NCBI RefSeq assembly: GCF_028736235.1
Contig: NZ_CP117884.1
Span: forward strand, 868,001-932,000
Direction of reading: 5' to 3'
From: Lacticaseibacillus pabuli
Lineage (GTDB): Bacteria; Bacillota; Bacilli; Lactobacillales; Lactobacillaceae
Length of the DNA: 64,000 bases
Positions within the stretch are counted from its first letter, which is position 1. The number at the start of each line of letters is the position of its first letter. Shown here one piece after another: positions 25,542 to 34,326 of the stretch. Below the pieces are notes generated by a model. It saw only the letters and a program-made list of their open reading frames with translations, did not search any database and had not been told where the DNA came from. The position numbers and the translations under genes are program-made.

Positions 25542-26957
25542 TTACTTTGCCAGTCGGTAGAGGGCGTCAGCGTAAATGGACGCACTACGCACCACGTCTT
25601 CGATCTTAATGTATTCGTTTGGCAGGTGCATGATGTCCGGCGCATCTGGCATCTGGGCACCAAAGGCAACCCCGCGTTCCAGAATACGGCCATACGTACC
25701 GCCGCCGATGATGACTTCGTGACCTGGTAGGCCGGTGTGGTCTGTAAAGGTCTGCAGCAGCGTCTGCACGAGCGGGTCACTGTCAGACACATAGTGGGGA
25801 CCCTGCGCGTGACCATCAATGGTGACGTCATACTGATCGGGACCAAATGCAGTCTCGAGTTGGTCACGGATACTGTCCGCGTCTGTGCCTTGTGGATACC
25901 GCACGTTGATCAGGATGCTTTGCTCGCCATCCTGGGCAAACTTGAAGATGTCAGCGGTTGAGGACAAGGCGCCCATCTTTTTGTCGGCGTATTCGATACC
26001 CGTTGGGGCACCAACCGTGTCCTTGTGCAGCAGACGAACAATGGCGTCGATGTAAGCCCGGCCGGCAGGATCAAGGTCAATGCCAGCAGACTTCAGGAAG
26101 GCGGCAAGGTAGGTTGCCGCGTTCAGGCCAATCTCAGGCATGGCGGCGTGCGCACCGCGGCCACGCATGGTGAGCTCAGTTTCATGGGCGCCAATCTCAA
26201 TTTCCGCCGTAATGCCCTTGTTGGTCTGCAAGAAAGCATCAAGGGTGTCGGTGAAGTCTTCAGGTAAAGTGCCGGTGAGTGTCGCCTTGGCACTGACGGG
26301 AACCATGTTCGGCCGGATGCCGGCGGTGAAGCTGGTCAGTGTGACCTTGCTAGGACTAGCGGCAACTTTCTTTTGAACGACCTTGAAACTGGCGATCCCT
26401 TTTTCCCCATTAATAATCGGGTATTCGGCGTCAGGGGAGAACCCGACCTTTGGCATCTCTTCGGTTTCCATGTAGCGGTTAATCCCGACCCATTCGGACT
26501 CTTCATCGGAACCCAAAATGAGGTGGATTCGTTTGCTCAATGGCACTTTCAAATCACGCAAAATTCGCAGGGCGTAGTAGGCCGCAACAAGCGGGCCCTT
26601 GTCATCGGCGCTGCCACGGCCGTAAATTTTACCATCCTTGATGACGGGCTCGAAGGCGTTCGTGTCCCAGCCTTCACCGGCAGGCACGACGTCCACGTGG
26701 CTGAGCATGCCAATCAGGTCATCACCCTGGCCAAACTCGATGCGGCCGGCAACGTTGGCAACATTCTTGGTTGTGAAGCCATCGCGTTCGGCCAAACCGA
26801 GTGCGGTCTTGATGCCCTCTGCTGGGCCAGGACCCAGCGGCATGTCAGGCGTCGCGTGTTCAACGTCGCGTTCGGAGTCAACACGGATGAGGGCTTCGAG
26901 GTCCCTTACCATATCCTGTTCGTAATTCTTTGCGGCGGTATCAAAGTCGTAAGTCAT
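25542..26957 (-). CDS. pepV: Dipeptidase PepV
   Basis: 471-residue M20 zinc dipeptidase for unspecific dipeptides, cytoplasmic. Metal-binding residues are visible: His in MLSHVDVVPAG near 87, Asp in GRGSADDKGP near 119, the Glu pair in GSDEESEW near 154, Asp in SPDAEYP near 177 and His in MHLPNEY near 439. Length equals lactobacillal PepV. ATG has aaggag upstream. Divergent from rbsK. Confidence 0.95.
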   Translation of the reverse strand: MTYDFDTAAKNYEQDMVRDLEALIRVDSERDVEHATPDMPLGPGPAEGIKTALGLAERDGFTTKNVANVAGRIEFGQGDDLIGMLSHVDVVPAGEGWDTNAFEPVIKDGKIYGRGSADDKGPLVAAYYALRILRDLKVPLSKRIHLILGSDEESEWVGINRYMETEEMPKVGFSPDAEYPIINGEKGIASFKVVQKKVAASPSKVTLTSFTAGIRPNMVPVSAKATLTGTLPEDFTDTLDAFLQTNKGITAEIEIGAHETELTMRGRGAHAAMPEIGLNAATYLAAFLKSAGIDLDPAGRAYIDAIVRLLHKDTVGAPTGIEYADKKMGALSSTADIFKFAQDGEQSILINVRYPQGTDADSIRDQLETAFGPDQYDVTIDGHAQGPHYVSDSDPLVQTLLQTFTDHTGLPGHEVIIGGGTYGRILERGVAFGAQMPDAPDIMHLPNEYIKIEDVVRSASIYADALYRLAK

Positions 26958-27060
26958 ATGCGTTCTCCTTGGTTTACTTATTTTAAGTACAGGATACCAT
27001 ATGGCCCCTGCGATAAATAGCGCGGGTGGCCAGTGTTTTGATATGATGGAGTTAAATTCG

Positions 27061-27099
27061 GCGGCCGATTTATTTGCGGCCGTCTATCAGTGGCATAAT
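27061..27099 (+). promoter_or_regulatory. rbsK upstream region with duplicated GCGGCCG
   Basis: gcggccg occurs at 27061-27067 and 27076-27082; because cggccg is self-complementary the pair is both a direct and an inverted repeat. An extended -10-like TGgCATAAT follows (CATAAT 27094-27099). Promoter assignment is tentative. Confidence 0.35.
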
Positions 27100-27137
27100 T
27101 AGGACGTTGCGTTTAGAAGTGAAAGGAATGTGTAGAT

Positions 27138-28058
27138 ATGACCGTAGTTGTGATTGGGAGTATTAACTTGGACCAGCTGTTTTCCGTAAACCACGCGCCA
27201 AAACCAGGGGAGACCTTGATTGCGGATGGCTTGATTGAGGCCGCCGGGGGAAAGGGTGCCAACCAAGCGGTCGCAGCCGCCCGTAACGGGATGGACGTGC
27301 GTTTTGTCGGTCGCGTCGGGGATGACGGTGCCGGTTCCGGATTGCGCGCTGGTCTTGACGCAGCGGGTGTGAACACCAAGCACCTCTTGACAGACGATAC
27401 CGCACCGACCGGCCGGGCAGTCATTTTTGTCGAGCCTAGTGGGCAAAACCGGATCGTGGTGGCCAGTGGTGCAAACGCTGAAGTGACATTGGCTGACGTG
27501 CAGCCCTTGATTAACGAAATGAAGCAAGGTGACGTCTTGCTGGCAACTTTCGAATCGCCGCTGGACACTGTCGAGGCGGCCTTCAAGGAAGCACGCAAGC
27601 AAGGCATTACAACCGTTCTGAATCCTGCACCCGCACGGACACACGTTTCGCAGGATCTGCTGAAGCTCACCGACATCATCATCCCGAATGAGGGTGAGGC
27701 CACCGCGCTAACCGGTATTGATACCGTGGACGCCGCATCGACAGCGGAAAGCGCCAATGCCTTGCTACGTTCCGGCGTGAAGCGGGTCATTATCACCCTA
27801 GCCGAAAACGGGAGCTACTATGCCGATGCGAACGGCGATCAGTTCGCGACCCCGGCCTTCAACATTAAGGCGGTCGACAGCACGGGTGCCGGTGATACTT
27901 TCATCGGTGCGTTCTTAAGCCGGCTCGGCAGCGACAGCGTCGAGGATGCCATCGTTTACGCCACCGCGGCATCAGGGCTCGCGGTTTCGCGGCAGGGTGG
28001 TCAGCCATCCATTCCCCAAGATAGTGAAGTAGAAAAGTATCTCAAGGAGGTCCTTTAA
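27138..28058 (+). CDS. rbsK: Ribokinase (PfkB family)
   Basis: 306-residue sugar kinase phosphorylating ribose at O5. N-terminal GSINLDQLF, the sugar-binding signature GGKGANQAVAAAR near 36, and the C-terminal anion hole and catalytic Asp in DSTGAGDTFIGAF near 252 are all canonical. Start ATG with gaaagga. No ribose transporter or RbsD is in the window; the gene instead leads an operon with an unknown gene and two YibE/F proteins, so PfkB substrate specificity other than ribose remains possible. Confidence 0.9.
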   Translation: MTVVVIGSINLDQLFSVNHAPKPGETLIADGLIEAAGGKGANQAVAAARNGMDVRFVGRVGDDGAGSGLRAGLDAAGVNTKHLLTDDTAPTGRAVIFVEPSGQNRIVVASGANAEVTLADVQPLINEMKQGDVLLATFESPLDTVEAAFKEARKQGITTVLNPAPARTHVSQDLLKLTDIIIPNEGEATALTGIDTVDAASTAESANALLRSGVKRVIITLAENGSYYADANGDQFATPAFNIKAVDSTGAGDTFIGAFLSRLGSDSVEDAIVYATAASGLAVSRQGGQPSIPQDSEVEKYLKEVL

Positions 28059-28379
28059 TTGGCTGAAGCAGGCGATTATCAAACCTTTGATCTCATTCAG
28101 GAAATTGAACGTCAGGATGGGACGTCGTACTACGAACTAGGCAACGTCTACATGAACGGGGTTGCTGAACGGTGCGCGCTGGATGGGTACATTAAGTCGG
28201 TCCGGATCGTGCAGATGAATATTCCCCATGGTACGGCGGTGCGTGCCTACGAAAAGTACATCAATGACACGTACACCATGCCAAGTTTGCACCCAGACCA
28301 CTGGGAAGAATGGGACAAACCGGAAGGCAAAATTAAAGACGCTTACGAGGAAATTCTGCAGAATAACCATATTGCTTAG
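28059..28379 (+). CDS. Hypothetical protein between rbsK and YibE/F genes
   Basis: 106 residues, soluble, acidic, rich in Tyr; no family recognised. Start is TTG immediately after the rbsK stop, chosen because aaggagg lies six bases upstream inside rbsK. Its stop is 11 bases before the YibE/F gene with aggaggcg between. It is clearly expressed as part of the operon by spacing and ribosome binding sites. No signal peptide or membrane segment. Confidence 0.75.
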   Translation: MAEAGDYQTFDLIQEIERQDGTSYYELGNVYMNGVAERCALDGYIKSVRIVQMNIPHGTAVRAYEKYINDTYTMPSLHPDHWEEWDKPEGKIKDAYEEILQNNHIA

Positions 28380-28390
28380 GAGGCGTCACA

Positions 28391-29470
28391 TTGCTGGCGA
28401 ATCAAAAAAAGAATTTCCTATTAATACTAATGAGCCTTGTCATCTTGCTGGTGAGCTATGTGGGCTTGCGCAACGATGCGTTTCTCTACAAACGTACCGT
28501 GGCAACTGTGACGAGTGTTCAGACAATTCACCGCACGCGCGAAACTGACGAACACGATAACGTCGATTATCAGATTCGGCAGCGGGCGCACGTGCGGCTG
28601 TTAAACGGCGAACACCAGGGTAAAAACGTCACCATTATCAATGATTACACACGTTCACAGGTGGTCGACTTTCCCATTCGCAAGGGTCAGCAGGTGTTCC
28701 TGAACCACACGGACGGTAATTACCAGCTGACAGATGCGAAGCGCGATACAGTCAGTGGCGTGCTGATGGTGCTCGTTCTGATCCTGCTGTTTGTCTTTGC
28801 GGGAAAGCACGCTCTGATGATTATCCTGTCAATCGGACTAAACACGCTGATTTTTATTTTGGGGATTCACGGTATTCTGGATGCACAAGGTACCGGTCCG
28901 TGGTATCTGGTCGGCGGTCTTGCCGTCATCTTTACCGTTGTCACCGCGCTGTTTGTTATCGGCATGCGCCGTGTCGGGTGGAGCATTATGCTTGCCACCA
29001 TTCTATCGACCTTGGCAGCTGTGGCGTTAGGTTACGGCATCATGACCTTATTCGGCTACCGGAGCATTCATTTGGAACAAGTACGTTACGTGACGCAGAA
29101 TCCGCACCTGATTTTCTTTGCGCAGATTGTCATTGGTGCGCTTGGTGCCGTTTTGGATGAGGCCAGCGACATTTCCGTCGCGGTCTTCCAGATGCAGACA
29201 ACCGCGCAGAAACGCTTTGCGGCGGGAATGGCGATCGGCCGCAAGATTATCGGACCACTGATTGCGGTCTTGTTTATGATCTTCATGGCCGATAGCTTTG
29301 CCGAAAGTATCCTGTGGCTTCGTAACGGGAATGCCATCGCGTATACCGTTTCCTGGGTCATGGGCCTTGGCTTTGTCCAGTCCATTATCTCCGCGTTTGG
29401 GATTGTCCTCGCCGTGCCAATTACGAGCGGGTTGGCAATTCTATTCTCAGGAAGGGGGCAGCAAGAATGA
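28391..29470 (+). CDS. YibE/F family membrane protein (first of two)
   Basis: 359 residues. One N-terminal membrane segment (about 8-25), an extracytoplasmic beta-rich domain (about 35-115), then six to seven helices. The family motif LGAVLDEASDISVAVF lies near 253. Start TTG, preceded by aggaggcg. It overlaps the second YibE/F gene by four bases. Paired YibE/F proteins are common in lactobacilli and act as a putative transporter; the substrate is unknown. Confidence 0.87.
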   Translation: MLANQKKNFLLILMSLVILLVSYVGLRNDAFLYKRTVATVTSVQTIHRTRETDEHDNVDYQIRQRAHVRLLNGEHQGKNVTIINDYTRSQVVDFPIRKGQQVFLNHTDGNYQLTDAKRDTVSGVLMVLVLILLFVFAGKHALMIILSIGLNTLIFILGIHGILDAQGTGPWYLVGGLAVIFTVVTALFVIGMRRVGWSIMLATILSTLAAVALGYGIMTLFGYRSIHLEQVRYVTQNPHLIFFAQIVIGALGAVLDEASDISVAVFQMQTTAQKRFAAGMAIGRKIIGPLIAVLFMIFMADSFAESILWLRNGNAIAYTVSWVMGLGFVQSIISAFGIVLAVPITSGLAILFSGRGQQE

Positions 29471-30207
29471 GTGCGATGTTTGCGTTAATTTTGACCCTTT
29501 TTATCCTGATGATTTTGGTGGGCGGCAAGCAAGGAATTAGCTCCTTCATGGCCCTAGCGCTAAACACACTCGTTATTTTGATTTCAGTTGTCCTCATGTC
29601 TGGTGGCTTTTCTCCGCTCATCATCGCCCTGATTGCTGGCGGACTCATTTTGGCCACCACCATCTTCATGGGAACCGGCGAAAGTGAAGTCGCTGGTGTC
29701 GCCTTTATCAGTTCCCTCTTCGTGATGGCGCTGCTCGCGGTCGTCATTTTGATGAGCTTGCGTTACAGCGCAACGGGCGGCTTTGGGACTGAGGACGGCG
29801 AGGACCTCGAAGGCATGGGTACCGCCATCAGCGTGTCGATGGTCCAAATCGGTGCGGCAGCGGGTTTGCTCGGTACGCTTGGGGCAATTGCCGAAGCCGC
29901 GACCGCCGTTGCAGCTGGGACCTTTGAGCTCGACACTCGTCGCGACCATGCCGGCATCCTGCAAATGGGTCGTGAAATTATTGGCACGGCGTTGAACACC
30001 TTGTTCTTTGGCTTCTTCGGGGGCTTTTGTGGCTTGTTCATCTGGTTTGTGCAGTTACATTATTCTATGATGGTAATACTCAACAACAAAATATTTGTGA
30101 GTGAATTACTAGACGTCCTGTTTTCAGTCATTGCCGTCATTTTGACGGTGCCGGTAACAATCTTTGTCGCCAGCAAGCGCTGGGACTCGCGCCGGAAGGA
30201 AGGATAG
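29467..30207 (+). CDS. YibE/F family membrane protein (second of two)
   Basis: 246 residues with six to seven helices and the family-typical MGTAISVSMVQIGAAAGLLG region near 117, where the first copy has its DEASD motif. Start ATG overlaps the previous stop. It lacks the extracytoplasmic domain of its partner, so the two probably form one membrane complex. The next gene begins three bases downstream. Confidence 0.87.
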   Translation: MSAMFALILTLFILMILVGGKQGISSFMALALNTLVILISVVLMSGGFSPLIIALIAGGLILATTIFMGTGESEVAGVAFISSLFVMALLAVVILMSLRYSATGGFGTEDGEDLEGMGTAISVSMVQIGAAAGLLGTLGAIAEAATAVAAGTFELDTRRDHAGILQMGREIIGTALNTLFFGFFGGFCGLFIWFVQLHYSMMVILNNKIFVSELLDVLFSVIAVILTVPVTIFVASKRWDSRRKEG

Positions 30208-30210
30208 CTC

Positions 30211-30813
30211 GTGCAGTTCTTTATCGCGGATACACATTTTTTTCATTCTGATTTGTTAGGCTATAATGATTTCGCTCCGCGCCTGTTCAGTTCGACAGAA
30301 GCCATGGATCAGGCGCTGATTGGTGCCTGGAATGCGCGCGTTGACGATAATGACGTGGTTTATCATTTGGGCGATATTGCGATGAATCCGGAGAACTTTC
30401 CGACCAATGAGGCGGTGCTGCAAATCATTTTGCAACTGCACGGCCGAATCGTCTTTATCAAGGGCAACCATGATTATCGGCGACTGTTCAAGTACTTGCA
30501 GGCCAATGACCCGATGCCAGGTGGTAAACCGAAGTTCAGTTTTCACGACGTCGGGGCCATCATTAAGATTGACCATCAGCAGCTGTTCTTGACGCATTAC
30601 CCGCTGATGCTGGGCATCGTGACGCAGACGCTAAACTTGCACGGTCATATTCACAATAGCTCAGTCCGGACTGCGACCAATATCAACGTGGGCGTGGACT
30701 CGCCTGAACGAGAGCTGTTGCAGGACCGCCTGCCATGGGGGAGTCCGCTCAAGATGGACGAGATTGAGGAAATCGCGCAGCGCAAGGCCGAACAACTGGC
30801 CAAGATGCGTTAA
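30211..30813 (+). CDS. Calcineurin-like phosphoesterase
   Basis: 200 residues. Metal-ligand motifs: ADTHFFH near 6, HLGDIAMN near 51, KGNHDYRR near 87, THYPLML near 129 and LHGHIHNS near 144. This pattern matches the small single-domain phosphoesterases often annotated as phosphoesterase or metallophosphatase in Firmicutes. GTG start at 30211, three bases after the YibE/F gene; gaaggata serves as ribosome binding site. Substrate unknown. Confidence 0.85.
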   Translation: MQFFIADTHFFHSDLLGYNDFAPRLFSSTEAMDQALIGAWNARVDDNDVVYHLGDIAMNPENFPTNEAVLQIILQLHGRIVFIKGNHDYRRLFKYLQANDPMPGGKPKFSFHDVGAIIKIDHQQLFLTHYPLMLGIVTQTLNLHGHIHNSSVRTATNINVGVDSPERELLQDRLPWGSPLKMDEIEEIAQRKAEQLAKMR

Positions 30814-30814
30814 T

Positions 30815-30842
30815 TTGCAAGCCGCCTCAAATGCGTTAAACT
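30815..30842 (+). promoter_or_regulatory. Promoter of yutD operon
   Basis: TTGCAA (30815-30820), 16-base spacer, TAAACT (30837-30842). Confidence 0.5.
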
Positions 30843-30891
30843 GGTAAGCATAGTTAGAACGACCCGTAAATGGGTGTTAGGAGGTGAACTG

Positions 30892-31560
30892 ATGCATAAG
30901 GATATGGAAGAACGCCAATCTGCACACGAGCGGTTTCCTGAAAAGGACCCAACGCTGGTGAGTCAGGTTGCCGACGACATGATTACGATTAATGGTCGCC
31001 GGTACCGTCTAATCCAGGACTACAAAGACGCGATGCATAAGGACCGCCTTGCTGAACGCTACGAACAAGTTTTGGATAAGTATGACTACATCGTGGGTGA
31101 CTGGGGTTTTGAGCAGCTTCGACTCAAGGGATTTTACGATGACAAGCGGCGCCAGGCCGCACCAGATCAAAAGATTGGTCACCTCCAGGATTACATCTAT
31201 GAATATTGTAATTTTGGCTGTGCCTACTTTGTTCTGGAACGCATCGATGCCCCAGAACCCGTCGAGGAGCCGCATCACCGGCGCCCGGCACGACCACGCA
31301 GTCAGCAGCATCAGTCCACGAACCGCCGGAGTGAATCCGGTAATAGTGAGACGAAGCATGAACGCAATGGCGAGAACCGGCCACACCACAGTCGGCGCGG
31401 CCGCCGCGGCGGTCGGCATCAGCGCGACCACAAGCCGTATACCGAAAAGAACGTGACGGAAAAGCGACCAGAACGCGGTCAGCACCAGGAGGCCAAGGAC
31501 TCAGGTAGCAAGACAAACCGGCACTTCAACATTCGTACCATTGATGACACCAATAAATAA
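30892..31560 (+). CDS. yutD: YutD family protein with basic low-complexity tail
   Basis: 222 residues. The YutD (DUF1027) core occupies about 25-125 and includes YDYIVGDWGFEQLRLKGFY and CNFGCAYFVLE. The remaining 100 residues are Arg-, His-, Gln- and Ser-rich with an RRGRRGGRH cluster, suggesting a disordered nucleic-acid-binding tail. ATG at 30892 is six bases after aggaggtg. It is followed by yutF and DUF1461, a conserved lactobacillal operon. Function is unknown. Confidence 0.85.
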   Translation: MHKDMEERQSAHERFPEKDPTLVSQVADDMITINGRRYRLIQDYKDAMHKDRLAERYEQVLDKYDYIVGDWGFEQLRLKGFYDDKRRQAAPDQKIGHLQDYIYEYCNFGCAYFVLERIDAPEPVEEPHHRRPARPRSQQHQSTNRRSESGNSETKHERNGENRPHHSRRGRRGGRHQRDHKPYTEKNVTEKRPERGQHQEAKDSGSKTNRHFNIRTIDDTNK

Positions 31561-31580
31561 ACGAAATGGCAGGAACAACA

Positions 31581-32363
31581 GTGACAACAAGTTATAAGGG
31601 TTACATGATTGATTTGGATGGGACCATTTACAAGGGTAGCGAACGGATTCCGGCAGCCAAGGACTTCGTTGAACGCCTCCAAGCTGCAAAGATTCCGTTC
31701 CTATTTTTGACGAACAACACGACGCGGACACCAGAGATGGTTTGTGACTTTCTCTCCAGCAAACACGACATTTACGTCACGCCGGATCAGGTTTACACGC
31801 CCTCTCTGGCAACAGCCAGCTACATCAGTCACCAAAACGGCGGGGATGCTAGCAAAAAATCAGTTTATATCGTCGGTGAGCTTGGTCTGAAAAAAGCCAT
31901 CTTAAACACAGGCATCAAGCTGAATGAATACGATCCTGATTACGTCGTGGTCGGTTTGGACTACGATTTGACCTATCACAAGGCGGAACTCGCCACGCTG
32001 GCAATTAAACGCGGCGGTATGTTCATCGGGACGAACGCTGACACCAACCTGCCGAATGAACGCGGTCAGGTGCCTGGTGCAGGCACCGTCATTGCCTTTG
32101 TCGAGCGAGCCGTGCAGAAGAAGGCCTTCTACATTGGCAAGCCAGAACGGCCAATTATGGATGCCGCTTTGGACAAAATGGGCTTAAACGCTGAAGACGT
32201 CGTGATGGTCGGCGATAACTACAATACCGACATCATGGCGGGCATTCACGCTGGCATCGACCAGTTGCTCGTTTACACCGGGATTTCCACGCCAGAACAG
32301 GTTGCACAGCGCGAAGTGCAGCCAACGCATGTCGTGAACAGTCTGTCTGATTGGGACGTTTAA
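31581..32363 (+). CDS. yutF: HAD-IIA sugar phosphatase (NagD/YutF type)
   Basis: 260-residue HAD subfamily IIA hydrolase. Motif I YMIDLDGTIYKG near 8, motif II FLTNNTTR near 40, GKPERPIMD near 190 and motif IV MVGDNYNTDIMAG near 213. GTG at 31581 is favoured (agga seven bases upstream, and the family N-terminus begins just before YKGY); ATG at 31566 is the alternative. YutF and NagD dephosphorylate small phosphorylated metabolites. It is the second gene of the yutD operon. Confidence 0.85.
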   Translation: MTTSYKGYMIDLDGTIYKGSERIPAAKDFVERLQAAKIPFLFLTNNTTRTPEMVCDFLSSKHDIYVTPDQVYTPSLATASYISHQNGGDASKKSVYIVGELGLKKAILNTGIKLNEYDPDYVVVGLDYDLTYHKAELATLAIKRGGMFIGTNADTNLPNERGQVPGAGTVIAFVERAVQKKAFYIGKPERPIMDAALDKMGLNAEDVVMVGDNYNTDIMAGIHAGIDQLLVYTGISTPEQVAQREVQPTHVVNSLSDWDV

Positions 32364-32420
32364 GAGTGAAGGGCGTGGTCAATGTGACCAGCGCCTTTCT
32401 TTTTCTCATTAGCGGCGCCA

Positions 32421-32433
32421 TCTGGTTAACGAC
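32421..32433. repeat. Left copy of 13-bp target site duplication
   Basis: tctggttaacgac, identical to 33702-33714 at the other end of the IS. Confidence 0.8.
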
Positions 32434-33701
32434 CGCAAATTGCAAGAACAAGTTAGCCACCCCATGGCACGACACCGTGAGATGAACTGTTATCTTTGAT
32501 GAGTTGAGTTAGCTGGCTACGACTACCTTGGCAGCTCGTCGCTGAGCTCGAGCGCGCTCAGCGACGAAGACTTCCTCGGTCGTCCGATATCTGAGTTGGC
32601 GACGAGGGAGGCGGTTGAGCCGATCTTGAGTTTCGGCGACAGCTTGTGGGCTGACAGCGTCTAGGGATTCACCTTTGGGAAAGTCTCGCCGAACCATCTT
32701 ATTGTGGACCTCGTTGGTGCCGCGCTCGCTGGAACGGTATGGATGCGCATAGTACACGGTGGCCACGCCATCGAGCACCGAGTCTAGGTCGGCAAACTCA
32801 GAGCCATTGTCGGCAGTAATTGTTTTAATGACGTCGCCGTACTCCGCAACGATACCGCGCATGGCGTAGTTTACGGAGTCGGCGTTGCGGCCATCAATCA
32901 GACGCATGAACTGGAAACGGGACTTGCGTTCGATGAACGTCATAATGACGCTCTCTTGACCATCACGCTTACCCACCACTGTATCTAACTCGAAGTGGCC
33001 GAACTCACGGCGACTATCCACACGTTTGGGGCGCTCATCGATACTGCGTCCAGTAAGCAGGCGTTTATGCTTGGTGTTGGCCTTGTGCTTGATGTGGTGG
33101 CTGGTCTTCTCCAGCAGATCAATATTCTTGATCTCCAGGAGCTGAGCATCAATGTAGCTGTACAGCGTCGCCGTGCAAACCATCTCCTCGGGTCGATAGA
33201 GCTTCTTTTCCTTGGCTCGGCCAACCACGGCGTCTGGGGACCAGCCGTCTTGTTTGAAGTGTTCTGTGAAGTGAGCGATGAAGTCAGCGGCTTGGACGAG
33301 CTTGAGAGGTCTGTGGCATCGCCGCCGGTTCTCTTCGTAGCGAAGCTGGGCTGTCTCAGCGCTGTATTCAGTGCGATACACACGCTTGCCATTGACCTTC
33401 TGAACCTGATCGATCTGGCCTCGGTTTAGCTCGTTGGCGACGGTTTGCCGGCAGATACCAAGTATGCGTGCAATTTCTCGATTTGACTTCTCCTCTCCAT
33501 GAAGTGCAGCGATTTTTCCACGTTCGAAAGCAGTCAGATGGTGACCTTTGGTGTGAGACATGATATTCTGTTCTTGCATCAAGACGATACCTCTTTCATT
33601 AATTGTGTAGGAACTTTAATGATAACAGGTCGTATCGACTTGGTGTTTTTTATTTTGTCTGAGTGCTAACGATAGTGGCTAACTTGATTGTAAAACGCGG
33701 G
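32434..33701 (-). mobile_element. IS30-family insertion sequence
   Basis: 1268-bp element with one transposase gene on the minus strand. It is bounded by imperfect terminal inverted repeats of about 27 bases; their best part is the exact 12-mer caagttagccac (32449-32460), repeated inverted at 33675-33686. A 13-bp direct repeat flanks it. It interrupts a DUF1461 gene. Transposase intact, so the element may be active. Confidence 0.88.
32509..33579 (-). CDS. IS30-family transposase
   Basis: 356 residues. N-terminal helix-turn-helix typical of IS30 (HLTAFERGKIAALHGEEKSN, then REIARILGICRQTVANELNRG), and a C-terminal DDE integrase core: Asp in FELDTVVGKRDGQ near 199, Asp in TADNGSEF near 260 and Glu in SSERGTNEVHNKMVRRDFPKG near 293. 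Start ATG at 33579 after aaagaggt; a TTG one codon earlier is possible. No frameshift or stop, so probably functional. Confidence 0.93.
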   Translation of the reverse strand: MQEQNIMSHTKGHHLTAFERGKIAALHGEEKSNREIARILGICRQTVANELNRGQIDQVQKVNGKRVYRTEYSAETAQLRYEENRRRCHRPLKLVQAADFIAHFTEHFKQDGWSPDAVVGRAKEKKLYRPEEMVCTATLYSYIDAQLLEIKNIDLLEKTSHHIKHKANTKHKRLLTGRSIDERPKRVDSRREFGHFELDTVVGKRDGQESVIMTFIERKSRFQFMRLIDGRNADSVNYAMRGIVAEYGDVIKTITADNGSEFADLDSVLDGVATVYYAHPYRSSERGTNEVHNKMVRRDFPKGESLDAVSPQAVAETQDRLNRLPRRQLRYRTTEEVFVAERARAQRRAAKVVVAS

Positions 33702-33714
33702 TCTGGTTAACGAC
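33702..33714. repeat. Right copy of 13-bp target site duplication
   Basis: tctggttaacgac. The sequence resumes the reading frame of the interrupted gene from here. Confidence 0.8.
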
Positions 33715-34279
33715 TATCATTGCGATACCCTTATTCGCGCTTTGGGCACACTTTGAGGACCTCATGTCGATTGCTGGCATGGGCTTTGGCCGTTTGATGC
33801 ACAACTTTATGGTCCTGTTGGGTTACCTGTATGCGCCCTGGATTCAGCGGGTGCACATGCCAGATTTTCCGGATAGTTTGGCTGGTGCAACGCACTTTGC
33901 CGACGTGCAGCACCTGTTCATTTTCAACTTGATTGTGCTGGTTATTACGATTGTCCCCGCGTTGCGCTTTATTCGCCGACTCGTGCGTGAGCATAAGCTG
34001 TATACACTGCGGACACCCGCCATTTGGGGCATTCTGGTGCCGGTCGCACTGGGTGCTGCGATGGCAGTTAACTTTGACGCGGTGTTCATTGGGTTCCACA
34101 AGTTGCTGTTCAGGAATAGCGACTGGCTGTTCGACCCCAATCAGGATCCGATCATCAATGTGTTGCCCGAGGGGTACTTTGCGGCTTGCTTTGTGATTGC
34201 ATTGCTACTGTTCATGGGCGCACTCGCTTGGGTGCTGATTCGTGGCCGAAAAGATGCACGTTTATAGATAGACAAAGAA

Positions 34280-34314
34280 AAGGGCGTTATGCGATTTGTT
34301 CGCATAGCGCCCTT
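34280..34314. terminator. Bidirectional terminator (DUF1461 / dedA)
   Basis: 15-base stem aagggcgttatgcga / tcgcatagcgccctt with one wobble and a 5-base loop, between convergent genes. Confidence 0.85.
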
Positions 34315-34326
34315 GTTTGTTGTCGG

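Larger units (their letters stand above)
32366..34267 (+). pseudogene. DUF1461 (TIGR01906-type) membrane protein gene split by an IS
   Basis: The 5' part (GTG at 32366, 32375 or 32384, to 32433) encodes the first 17 to 22 residues ending SGAIWLTT. The rest (33715-34267) continues in the same frame from AIPLFALWAHFEDL to the stop. Removing 32434-33714 (the IS and one copy of a 13-bp repeat) restores an uninterrupted gene of about 200 codons with roughly five membrane helices. The family normally follows yutD-yutF, as here. The 3' part has no other damage, so the insertion looks recent. An ATG at 33764 might still allow a truncated product. Confidence 0.85.
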
